A stretch of 64,000 nt of DNA from Siphonodentalium dalli. Its lineage: Eukaryota > Mollusca > Scaphopoda > Gadilida > Siphonodentaliidae. The notes under the pieces are model-generated. The model was not told the origin of the DNA, searched no databases, and saw only the letters and a program-made list of their open reading frames with translations. Below, one piece after another: positions 12,679 through 23,178 of the stretch (position 1 is its first letter; each line of letters begins with the position of its first letter). The DNA lies in contig CP136067.1 of the NCBI GenBank assembly GCA_032622095.1, positions 75,978,705 to 76,042,704 of the forward strand, given 5' to 3'. The translations under genes were made by a program, and so were the position numbers.

Positions 12679-14739
12679 TTATTCTACACCGTTCAGTCAG
12701 ATAATTTCAATCCATGAATGTCACCTTCATTGTTACTATATTGTGATTTAAGTCTGACAAATAACCAGTAATTATGGGGGGGATCAACGGAAGCGGATGA
12801 TCGACATAATGTACGTCATCTTTCTTGGCGACAATGTCAACAAGAATAGTTCTGGCTTGTATTCCACTAGAGGTATACACTAATATGTATTCAATGGCTG
12901 GGATTCCATTGAATACATGTGACTCACATCAATGGGTGTGGAATAAATCAGGGTTTCCGCCAGGCCGGCTGCGGGTCCGTCACACGGACCCATTTCCCTT
13001 GCAGATGATCTGTTTGATTCATGCATGTACCAAATGTCAGTAGCAATATGTCGTAAAAACATTTTGGCTGCAACGGGAGTTCGGGGGTTAAACAGAATAC
13101 TGGTGAAAAAGCGGGTCAAATAGCGACATTAGATACAGCGTAATACATGTCGCGGTAACATCAAAGAATGCCGGACTGTTGAGTATGGATGTTTTTGTGC
13201 ATGGGATTCCATGGATGAAACTACTCAGACTCGAAGACCCCGTCCTATCGTACAATTACATAATTGGATCAAAGAACATCCAATTGCTGAGTCGGGACAT
13301 TTTTATGCACGGGATTTTCGTGGATGAAACTACTCAATGTTGATCATTTATCTTATTGCTGTATTATCATTTGTTTTGAGTTCGATGTCAGTGAAGTTCC
13401 TGAAAAAAACATGTGATTCTCTACGTGTGTTGATTATTATGCGTATATTGCCATGCATACTCAACAAAATCCCAAAGTGATTTATTTCACAATAATACGG
13501 AACCTGTCCTGTCTTTATAGCGCGAATTCATAGTGACAACACCATTCATTTGAGCCATATTACACGCATGGAGGATAAACACAAACACATACCCTCCCCC
13601 CCCCCCCAATATGGAGATAAAGTCAAAGTGCAGTCAATAATAGTTTCGTTGTCCCGCCTGGGTCCCCAAGCACAATCAACGACGCACATGTTCACATTTC
13701 CAGCCGAAACTCAATTATATTTTATAAAACGTTGGCTAAAACTCTGTTCTATAGCTGCGGTCGATCGTCAGTTGTTGGCCTATACAGACTATTGAACAAG
13801 CTACGCGTTCCGAGTGAAAGACTTCGCTACCATTCGTATTTCGCCGCTATAAAAATATACTACAGACAAACCCTGCAGTATGACGTCACAGCGTACAAAG
13901 AGTTTTACGATTGACAGAATACATGTACATAATCCTGTCAGTTTAATTTCCACGGACGCTACTTGAAATTCTAAAAAATAATTTATTCAATTCTCCTTGC
14001 GTGGTATTATTGGTCAATGCGTAGATGCTTTTTAGTGTTTATATTCATTATATCTTATTGTAAGTTATAAATGTGTAAACACTGTAACTCGTAGCTCGTT
14101 ATTTATAGAGTATTCAATCAGACGGCAGTCTTATACGTACGTAATTACATGATTAATTATTTGTATACCATCAACAGAATTAATGCACCCACAGAAATGA
14201 TCGACTTGCATAATATATGTAGCTTTGGATTGCTTTGTGGGACACTCAGGTGCAAGGAAATGGCTACTTTTAAGTGCGTTATGTGTTTCTCCAATACGGA
14301 CTCATTTATTTCCCCCTGGCGGAAACCCTGAATAAATACATGTACTCGACATTACTGCAGCAACTGAAGAGATAAAATTTGTTTTGCAACCCTCTGTGCA
14401 AGCTTATTATATACATATGCCTTTCTAAATGACATCAACATGGCGATGTAATCGCTCCTTCCTAACAATATTTAGACAACTGAATGATAATTGACTTCCT
14501 TATCAGGTGCCATCATGATTGGTCATTCATTGGTCTATAGACATGTTATTTTGTCACAGAAATAAATATCGTACTGATTCAGTAAGACACTTTTTTGTGA
14601 AATAAGATTTGGGTTATGCCTCTTTTATTGATTTTAACTATAATAGTTGAATCTACGATGTACTGATTATTGATAAAAAAAATTAACAATACAAGAGGTA
14701 CCCACTGATGACACTCATGAATGTACCCGGTATTTTTAG
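12679..14739. other. non-coding stretch with a ~107-bp direct repeat
   Basis: Segments at about 13158-13229 and 13265-13336 share CATCAAAGAA..., TGGATGAAACTACTCA and a GCATGGGATT/GCACGGGATT word, with a period of about 107 bp. A run of 12 C lies at 13597-13608. No gene recognised. Confidence 0.5.
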
Positions 14740-15022
14740 CCCACTTTGACAATGATATCCAATATCGAAGATAGCCTGGTCAAATTTTTTGGCCTAAAAG
14801 ATTGAATATGTTAGAAAATAATTTAAAATTGGTCGATAGGTTTGTTCAAATTATCGTTGTAACGATCTTGTAAGTGAAAACATTAGACAAACCTGGTTTT
14901 CAAACTAGTTCGAGATCCATATTACAGATATGAATAGAAATGGTTGACGCTTGTTCAAATTATCACTATAAGTGCCTTAAAATCGCTAAAAATAGACAAA
15001 CTAAGTGTCACGAGTCAGTAAA
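14740..15022 (+). repeat. F6 repeat units
   Basis: Diverged ~120-165-bp units with AGACAAACCTGGTTTTCAAA, GATCCATATTACAGATATGA and GTTGACGCTTGTTCAAATTA. They resemble 7567-8000 and stand directly before a T1 element, as a similar unit stands after it (15700-15830). Confidence 0.6.
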
Positions 15023-15024
15023 AT

Positions 15025-15700
15025 GAAAGTGTCAATGACACTGTAACTCAACTTGGAGAGGAGATAATGTCATACATTACAGTCAATGGAACAATAAGGA
15101 AGTCGGAAAATTTAAATGTTTAAGTAATACCAGAGGATCAATTGGTTGAACAAATTTGGTAGTAGGGCATGCCAAAGTATTTAGTGATGCAAACAGCAAA
15201 ATCCAATATGTTTTGGATTGAATATCGTTCAAATTTGATGGCTCCCATCTAGAAATGATCCTGAACATGCCTTTATATTTTTTAAACATTTCTCCAACAA
15301 ATGTCGACTGCAGGTTGTGCTGATGGATTCAAATGTGAAATCCAAGATGGCCACTAGCGGCCATGTTTTTCATTGAAATTTGGAAAAAGTTGATTGCTCC
15401 CATCTAGAGGTGATCCTAAATATGCCTGTAAATTTTCAAAACATTTCTCTTTTAAATGTGACATGCAGTGTTTGCCGATGGAAGCAACTTTTTAACAAAT
15501 TTCGGATAAAATTGATGGCCCCCATCAAGAGGTCACCACGAAGATCCATAAGTTTGGTTGATGATCGGATGAGAGGTGTGACCTGTAGGGTGTGCTAAAG
15601 GAAATTGTTGATGGATGGATGCATGCCCTGGCACACAGACAGACGACAGACACCAACCCATGGCAATAGCTCAAACTTGACTTTGTCAAGTTGAGCTGAA
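15025..15700 (+). mobile_element. T1 element, copy 3
   Basis: The left end is GAAAGTGTCAATGACACTGT then AACTCAACTTGG. The right end is GCAATAGCTCAAACTTGACT then TTGTCAAGTTGAGCTGAAA, itself a small hairpin. Internal units are of the CCATCTAGAGGTGATCCTAA type. No protein is encoded. Confidence 0.7.
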
Positions 15701-16681
15701 AACCTGACAAACCTGGTTTTCGAAATGAAAGATCCATAAACCAAATGTGAATAGTTGATGTTATCCTGCTGTCCTTCTAAAAATTTACAAAAAAATAGAC
15801 AACTAAGGGCCAACACTCATGTAAAAAAAAATAACTTTGTTGCACGGTTGGGACTCAAGGCACTTAGTGGGTAAAAGTGCATAAAATATAAAAGTCTAAA
15901 AACATCACCACTATACCAGAAGAACACAGAGAAATTGATCAACTCCATATTCATTATTCATAGTTCTCCAATAACTAAATTATTATTGTTGAAACTGTAT
16001 GTGATTTGTCATCAAACATCACTAATCGTAGGGTAAGTTAATATTTTAGTCTGAATGTGATTTTCAGATATTCATCCAACGTTTAATGTCAATTTTGATT
16101 AAACTTTGGTATCTTATTGAACTAAATGGACATTTATCGGTAATATTCCAATATTCTAAGGTAACACCAATTCCACTGGGTATGACTGGCCAACTGCCCA
16201 GGTGTAGCTGTCATAAAATCATATGAAATTAGATAGCTTGATGCATGCATATGAGCTGGAGGCCTGCTCACTGATAAAGAATTATCTGAATCCTGGAAGT
16301 ACCTCCGTTCCTTGGGACAACAATGTAAACAGCAGGAAATTCAGTCTGATTGAATCGCACAACAGCTTGATTCTGTGAATGTTGCTTTACTTTGCAGTTC
16401 GATAACGTGACCACTTGCATTGCATTTATAAATATAATTTATGCATACCCGATGTCAAATTGGCGTGGTATTGAATTTGAGTCGTTGAATTTAGTAGATT
16501 CCTTTTGATTACTCAGTTTATTTCTATTTGAAATATGGAACTATATCTTCATGGAGAGGAGCACAATTTTGAGGATGAAGCGATATGTATTGTTTGTAAA
16601 CTGTCAACCATGTCCACTTTACCAACTCTTTGGCAGATTCTCATGCCTACAGCATAATTTATTTGGTCCGTGTTAATGGAA
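15701..16681. other. F6 remnant, then unrecognised non-coding DNA
   Basis: An F6-type unit (CTGACAAACCTGGTTTTCGA) continues to about 15830. Beyond it nothing is recognised. Confidence 0.4.
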
Positions 16682-16858
16682 TGGGGATAAACATGCTGCT
16701 GGTGTGTTTTTGGGATGTTTATCGGTGGGTTTTCTAACAAAAAAAATCCGTTTTACCTGGTTTTAAAGGTTCAAAGTGTCACGGTAAAATGACATTTTCC
16801 ATCATAAACCACCGATAAACATCCAAAAATCACACCAGGCAGCATGATTATCCCCTAT
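16682..16858. mobile_element. imperfect inverted repeat (177 bp)
   Basis: Arms of about 54 bp contain GGATGTTTATCGGTGGGTTT and its complement AAACCACCGATAAACATCC. They are separated by about 67 bp. Probably a MITE with a diverged spacer; no target duplication was identified. Confidence 0.7.
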
Positions 16859-18580
16859 TTCACTTACAATTAAAATGGTTTTGACATGCATAATCTCATT
16901 ATTGGGAGTTATTAATAATGAAAATAAGAACAAAGTCGATCTTTTTCTCTGTACTTTTTGTTTTAGACTTATATGTTATGATGCATGAACCCACTTCGAA
17001 AGCCTTGAGTCTCTGTAAGATGCAAGTTGAACCAGAAGAAAGCCACTAGTAATAATCTAGCAGATTTTTTTCATTATTTTTCCCAAAAAATTGGTTGAAT
17101 AAAAACTACTTACTAATTTATATCAGGTGAAGACTACGACAGGGTGGCCATCACACTGCATACTACTTAGATGGGAGAATAAATGAGATGTGAAAGTCAT
17201 ACAACAATGGTGAAAGAATATGTATAAATAGCATTCCATGCGTCTTAATGTAAAACTTTAACATGCATCTTTAATGATAACATAATACATCATGTGAAGT
17301 ACCAGTGGAAGTGGACGCTCTTTTTTATTTTACATGACAAGCCCCTGTGGGACAGCCCTCACTATGAAGGATGTGTGGGCATTGTGGACATATAATATAG
17401 CTATAGTCCAATGAAAGATGCCCATGGGTTCTGTGTTGCTTAAATGGCTCGATAATGAGGGGCAGCTTATCAGATTCTGACCACCTACAAAAACTCAGAA
17501 CACATGGACACCCCCCCCCCCCTGTTAAGAAAATATGAACAAAAGATATATACTATAGAGGGTTTGACTATAACCCTTTATGCCATAATTAGCCAGACCC
17601 AAATGGCTTGCTCAAAACTTAATATAATACAAATACTGGGTAAGGATATGTATTAATATAATACATTTACTGGGTAAGGATAATACTGGCTCAGTATGCT
17701 AGTAAAAGAGAGACATATGTTTATGACATCTCATCAGGTCGTCTTGATTTCCATATTTTTTTGTTGTTCAGATGTGGGGAACCTGTCATTTTGTTACAGC
17801 CCAGTGATGGATGTGGGTATAGTACACCATCTTCATAATGTGTAAGCATCAAATTTTCAACTACACTAGCCTCCCTCCCTCCCTCCCCCATGCCGCTTCC
17901 TCCCATACACCCCCCCCCCCCCCCCCATGAACAATACAACAACTCTCATAAATTTTATTTGCACCTCCCTGAACCCATTTTCCGGTGTAATATCATGGGG
18001 GGGGGGGGGGGGGGGGGGGTAAAATACATCTTAATTTCCTGCTGAAACATTCAAACCAAATTTTAGATCATGTCTGCATTCATTATTATTAAATGTTAAT
18101 GAAGAAGTATATTATAAATACTTCAAAATATATCAGTTTGACCTCCCATATTGCACAGTATCCCAATAACTATGAGGCTGACTTTCGGGAAATTTTACAT
18201 TATAATCAGTATCATACGAGAAAAGTCTGCTGAGTGGTTGCACAAAGTGAGAATTTATGGAGGAGTTCTCAGTTCAAGACGCAAAATCCTTAAGCGGGCT
18301 GATGCCAGTGCTGGGCTGTTTCATGATCATCGTCAATACCAGATGAAAAAAATCAATATTGTTAGTAATATCCGAGAAAAGATATTTGTTGTAATACCGT
18401 CCATAATCAGCAGACGGGAAATAATAAAACTACTCACAGGTATGTGTATAACAAAATTATTCCACTTGAACTAAAACATGACTGCAGCTACAGGGCCTCC
18501 AGCTTAGTGATCTTGGTAGGGAAAAAACATGATAATATCATTAACAGCGATAATTTGCGCAAAGGAAAAAAAATACGGTT
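16859..18580. other. downstream flank of SPTY2D1, homopolymer-rich
   Basis: No gene is recognised. A C run near 17512, a C run at 17910-17926 and a 23-base G run at 17997-18019 stand out. A 107-codon frame at 18151-18474 (+) has no family resemblance. Confidence 0.4.
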
Positions 18581-18586
18581 TTTATT
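18581..18586 (-). terminator. possible poly(A) signal of SPTY2D1
   Basis: An AATAAA on the minus strand lies about 270 nt past the stop codon. Position and sequence suit a cleavage and polyadenylation signal, but the region is AT-rich and other AATAAA-like words occur by chance. Confidence 0.35.
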
Positions 18587-18856
18587 TTAGTTAACATCAC
18601 CCAGCTTAGTTACATATTTAACTACCATATCACGCTAAGACTCGGAAGCACCATGCCGTCATTGTACTGACAATACGCAGCATCCAATATGTATGGCTGC
18701 AGGATGTTGTAGACATATTAAAACTGCACAAATACGCAAAATTTATATTTTCCCCGACTATATTGATTCCTGAAAAATATCACATAGAAAACAAAATAAG
18801 TTTTAAACAAGACATGATCCTTTTGTAGATGCAGAGTTATAAGGCACAGGTACACA

Positions 18857-18947
18857 TTACTTTCTTTGCTGCTTTGTTGCCTTTTTTTTCAGCATTTCCT
18901 GTTCTAATCGGATATCATCCAGATCTTCTTTCATACCAATTCTGGCA
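18857..18947 (-). CDS. SPTY2D1: SPT2 homologue, last coding exon and stop
   Basis: The 91-nt exon follows acceptor AAATTTCAG. It encodes ARIGMKEDLDDIRLEQEM and then a Lys/Gln-rich tail before a TAA at 18859-18857. Vertebrate SPT2 ends LRLGMQEDLEEMRREEEE with a basic tail, so this is the natural C-terminus and not a truncation. Confidence 0.94.
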
Positions 18948-19059
18948 CTGAAATTTGAGAAAGAATATCCATCATGCACATATCAAGTTCAGCTAATTGT
19001 TATATAAATATATATCAAGCAAAAAATCTAAAAAATAACACCATAAATCAGCATATTTG

Positions 19060-19440
19060 ATAACTTGAGTGAACTAGAAAAACAAAGAGAACATAAAAGG
19101 GAAACAATGTCATTGGCCCATCTTTTGAAAGTAATCCCAATGCCAAACATCCATACCAAATTTACTTCAGATCCGATAACCCATGGCTAAGATACAAATA
19201 AAGACAAAAAAAACATATTTCGTGATAAACAAAGAAGGATAAACGGAAAACGCAAACATCATTGAACCTTCCACCGAAAGGCTTCCTGATGACTACCTAC
19301 ATACCAAATTTCAGAGACATGCAGACATCCGATGAACCATGGCTGAGATATCTGCATGGATGCACAAAAAAATGGCAAGAATTCTAGATAAACTAGGATA
19401 ACCCCAGAATGGTCGGAACAAGGGCATCACAAAGGTGTGG
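19060..19440 (+). repeat. F4 repeat, two to three units (SPTY2D1 intron 5)
   Basis: Units carry CATCCATACCAAATTTACTT, CAGATCCGATAACCCATGGC and GATAAACAAAGAAGGATAAA words. The same family, with more copies, is at 51305-52060. Non-coding. Confidence 0.65.
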
Positions 19441-19849
19441 CTAAATGCGGCCGTTACGTTTACTTGTAAATTGTTATTAAATAAGGTGAATTAATTTGAA
19501 AACTCATGAAAAAATAATTTGACAAACCCACAACTGAAGTTTACTGAACTTGGCCTGTATTTTTTTACAGTTTACAGAACATGTGCGAAGTGCATGATTT
19601 GAACTGTCACCTACTGTCAAAACGACTGCCAACAGAAATACCGGTATCGACAATGTTCTACTCATAAAAACCTTGTTCGCTCTACTCGCTTGGGTTTTAC
19701 CAGACCCGACTACACTCGTGAATCATTGAAACCAATTGATTACGCTCTATATAGCATCATCAAACTGTAAAGAGTACTAATAAACAGTAAAAACAACAAG
19801 CATTTCCCATGAGAAAACAAGAGCATCGCTAGGGTGTGGCAAAATACAC

Positions 19850-20305
19850 CCTTTAGCCATTTCGAATTGTACTACCGCAAAATAAAATAATAATTTGAGC
19901 TTACAAAGAATATCTGATATACCCCTAATTTCAGTGCCAAAATGAAGTCAAATTCTAAGTCGAAAAATGGCCGTAACTCATGTGAAAATAATTGGACAGA
20001 ACCTATATTCAAACTTGGACTGTAGTTTTAGCTGAGAAACATACATACCAGCTTTGGTTCAGATAAAATAATCCAAACTGGAGTTATTGGTCAGAAACCA
20101 AAAATGTTAACAGACGGTCAAATTCGAACGAAGTCGAAAAAGGGCCATAACTCATGTCAAAATAATTAGAAGGAACCCATATTCGAACTTGGTTTGTATT
20201 TTTAGCTGGGAAATACACATACCAACTTTGATTCAGATCAAATAATCCAAATTGGAGTTATCGATCGGAAACCAAAAATTATGGCTAGACAGACGGATTA
20301 CATAA
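19850..20305 (+). repeat. F5 repeat, two ~170-bp units (SPTY2D1 intron 5)
   Basis: Two units start near 19968 and 20138 with GCCGTAACTCATGTGAAAAT and GCCATAACTCATGTCAAAAT. Each contains CATACCAACTTTGATTCAGA or a close variant and GGAGTTAT. A related stretch occurs at 47880-48130. Confidence 0.7.
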
Positions 20306-20313
20306 TACATATA

Positions 20314-20474
20314 GGTTATCACCACCATGTGTGTTTCTGAGATCCGTATTCAAGTCGAGCTGCCTTCTCTGGGCAGTCTATCGACGAGTCCGTAGGACGA
20401 GTCGATAGACAGCCCAGAGAAGGCAGCGAGACTTGAATACGGATCTCGGAAACACACAGGGTGATGATAACCAA
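20314..20474. mobile_element. hairpin MITE (161 bp, SPTY2D1 intron 5)
   Basis: Arms of about 65 bp open GGTTATCACCACC on the left and close GGTGATGATAACC on the right. They share GATCCGTATTCAAGTC and CTGCCTTCTCTGGGC. The apex reads GTCTATCGAC GAGTCCGTAGGACGAG TCGATAGAC. Arm identity is high, so the copy is fairly young. No TSD is certain. Confidence 0.8.
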
Positions 20475-21454
20475 TTTATCTTACAATTCGTCCCATAAAA
20501 ATGCAATAAAACTCAATTTAAAACAGGAACTATTTTATTACGCGCAACACACAACGTACACAATATTCTCAGCACGCGACGTTGTGATAAGTCAAATTCT
20601 GAGAAATTCACGTCACTATTCAAATTCACTTTGGCTGGAATCCGATTCAATGAAGAGGCGACGATATTTTCGTTTCATATGTTCGACATAATTGTCACTT
20701 TTAACAGGATAATTGTATTATTTTATGGTGCAATCTCCTTGGATAGTGATAGTGTTGGCGAGAGGCATTGCCGGAGATGACTGTCCATTCAGAGTTTTGG
20801 TGAATTTTTAACTTTCCGACACTTCGACAATCGAGTTCTGACTCGCACTAAAATAACCCATTAAACTTCATTTAGAGGAAATGCACTAAATCACAGACTT
20901 TTCGTAAGTATTGTGTTTTATATCCTTAACATAAGATAAAATTAATTTGATTTTCCATTCTGTATTTTATCGAATAAAAAATGCGTTCAGTAGCTTTTGA
21001 TCAAGACCGTACTGAATTACGGGGAATTCCCTACTTCGCAAAAATAGAAATTGTCAAAATAGTCCGTATTCGTGCGCGCTGTTAACAATGTGTAAACTTC
21101 GTTACTTTTTCGATTTCCAAACATTTTTGGGTGGTTATTTTGTTATTTTGTCTCCACATTTTGTCAACTTTATTGAACTAATTATTGATTATTTTACATT
21201 CGTAGCACACGAGTATATTATTTTACGACTTTTAGTTGGTTATTTAGACGTTTTGTTTTGAAAACAAGCCAGTTGTCGAAACGCACGTGCACCAGCTGTT
21301 GCCATCGAAGATATCCTTGTTGCCATCCAGGATACAAGATCGGAAACCGCCTAGGCGTTTTCGCGTGTATTTGATGAAATATAGCTATATTGTAAGATAA
21401 AACCTTTTATCAAAAGGGCGTATAATAATCATATATGGCAAAATTTCAATTTAC

Positions 21455-21529
21455 CTTCTTGCTTCTTCTTTCATACAATCCTTGAAACTAGCCTCCATAT
21501 TCCGGTCATCATCATCAAAGTCTTTATAT
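21455..21529 (-). CDS. SPTY2D1: SPT2 homologue, exon 5 (histone-binding helix)
   Basis: The 75-nt exon has acceptor TTATTCCAG and donor AGAAG|GTAAAT. It completes a Lys codon and reads YKDFDDDDRNMEASFK, then DCMKEEAR. Vertebrate SPT2 reads YKDESDYALRYMESSWKEQ, then QKEEAK. The Met of NMEAS and the two Glu of KEEAR align with human Met641, Glu651 and Glu652, which published structural work reports as H3-H4 contact residues (numbering from memory). The two bases left at the 3' end join the first base of exon 6 to make Ser. Confidence 0.94.
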
Positions 21530-21649
21530 CTGGAATAATTTATAATATAATTATGTTTAAGTAGATTGAACAAGAGGTTGCACCACAGGTGCTGGCATAC
21601 CCCCACACTGGTAAATGGAAACATGAGCAGGATTAAACCCAAATTAAAA

Positions 21650-22444
21650 TAAAAGGTCGCAGACCACATGTCCCCCGACTCGAGTGGTAAACTTCATGAT
21701 TGGATTTGTTTGTAGGATACTATTTGCAACAATGTTATACAGTATATAGATGTTGCAAACCACCGCAAAATTTCTTGGACAAAACAACCCGATGAACAAA
21801 TGCATGCAAACACGAAAAAAGTGATATTTTTGTATTAGCTATATAGATGTTGCAAATCACCAACATGTTAGGAACAATATCCCAGAGTTTCAAATCTCTA
21901 CATTTAAAACTGTAGGAGGAGTTGATTACACCATGAAGGTACCCAATCTCATCCAAAAGGCAAAAATGTTCAAAATTTTCTAAGTCGAAAACCCCCCAAA
22001 AATATGGAAAAAATGATATTTTTGATTAGCTATATAGATGTTGCAAATCACCAACATGTTAGGAACAATATCCCAGAGTTTCAAATCTCTACATTTAAAA
22101 CTGTAGGAGGAGTTGATTACACCATGAAGGTACCCAATCTCATCCAAAAGGCAAAAATGTTCCAAATTTTCTAAGTCGAAAACCCCCCCAAAAATATGGA
22201 AAAAATTATATTTTTGATTAGCTTTATAGATGTTGCAAATCACCAACATGTTAGGAACAATATCCCAGAGTTTCAAATCTCTACGTTTAAAACTGTAGGA
22301 GGAGTTGATTACACCATGAAGGTACCCAATCTCGGACGCACGGACACACGGACGCACGGACGCACGGACGCACGGACGCACGGACGCACGGACGGACGGA
22401 CGAGGGTCATTTCTATAGTCCTCCGACGGAAACGTCGGGGGACA
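21650..22444 (+). mobile_element. F3 element, copy 1: three ~183-bp units (SPTY2D1 intron 4)
   Basis: The left end is AAAAGGTCGCAGACCACA then TGTCCCCCGA; the right end is ACGTCGGGGGACA, so TGTCCCCCGA is inverted at the ends. Three tandem units start near 21838, 22020 and 22207. Each has TGTTGCAAATCACCAACATG, AACTGTAGGAGGAGTTGATT and ACACCATGAAGGTACC. They end in a (CGGACGCA)n microsatellite at about 22334-22402. A relative is at 49297-49979. Confidence 0.75.
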
Positions 22445-22782
22445 AATAGTAAACAATGGAGAAAAAAAGGTCACAGACCACTTGTCTCCATGATTTCACT
22501 ATAAACACCAGTGTAAAGGTACCAGTAATTAGACTTTTGTCGCAATTGGTAGCAAAAAAGTTAATCACTTCATTTCATACTTTTAAAACATTCAGTAATG
22601 AAAGGGTTAATATTATAACTCAGACAATTATCCATGAAATTTAATGTTGTGCCTGGTTGTGCATGTAAATACATGTATAGGACACAATTAGATTCAACCT
22701 TAACTTGAGCTTTGTTTGTGAAGTCAAAATTGACTTTGTTAAATCTGCTTCTAAATTTTACAAGTGTTAATTATAACTGTTA

Positions 22783-23023
22783 CAGTAATGCCCTAAATAA
22801 TCGACTCCTTAACCACAGCAGAATTATGGGTAATTTTTTAGGATTTAGTCGGAAATATGGCTTGTTGCCATTCATCGGAAAGCTCTCAGTGAGAGCTTTC
22901 CGATGAATGGCAACAAGTGAGAGCTTTCCGATGAATGGCAACAAGCCATATTTCCGACTAAATCCTGAAAAATTACCCTTAATTCTTTTGTGGTTAAGGA
23001 GTCGATTATTTAGGGCATTACTG
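22783..23023. mobile_element. mariner-type MITE beside the exon 4 splice donor
   Basis: The 241-bp element has inverted arms of about 105 bp, nearly identical, starting CAGTAATGCCCTAAATAATC. It is flanked on both sides by TA (22781-22782 and 23024-23025). TA duplication and CAGT ends are typical of Tc1/mariner MITEs. The right TA is part of the SPTY2D1 exon 4 donor GTAAGTA read on the minus strand. A second copy of the apex (GAGAGCTTTCCGATGAATGG) is duplicated inside. Confidence 0.88.
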
Positions 23024-23030
23024 TACTTAC

Positions 23031-23178
23031 TTTCTCTTATCATAACCGAAGATGCTTCTGATAGCTGACGATACATCGTCTCCTCCATTAAGAGGCTCAT
23101 CATCTATGAAATCATCTAGTTCTGAGTCGTATTCATCCTCACTCTCACTCACGATCGTATTGTGCTTTCTCTTCAGCT
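23031..23178 (-). CDS. SPTY2D1: SPT2 homologue, exon 4 (acidic stretch and IRSIFGYDKRK)
   Basis: The exon is 148 nt. Its acceptor is ATTCTCAG, and the first two bases complete a Glu codon with the single G left by exon 3. It encodes ELKRKHNTIVSESEDEYDSE, then LDDFIDDEPLNGG, and ends with IRSIFGYDKRK. The vertebrate counterpart is EYDSEMEDFIEDE...IREIFGYDRKK, the start of the C-terminal histone-binding domain. The donor AAA|GTAAGT is a perfect consensus. A 241-bp mariner-type MITE begins 7 bp inside the intron, and its TA target overlaps the sixth donor base. Some 21.6 kb of intron separates this exon from exon 3. Confidence 0.95.

Noticed and set aside
20370-20410. functional hammerhead ribozyme
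   Set aside because: The conserved CUGAUGA and GAAA core bases are not intact; kept only as a low-interest observation.
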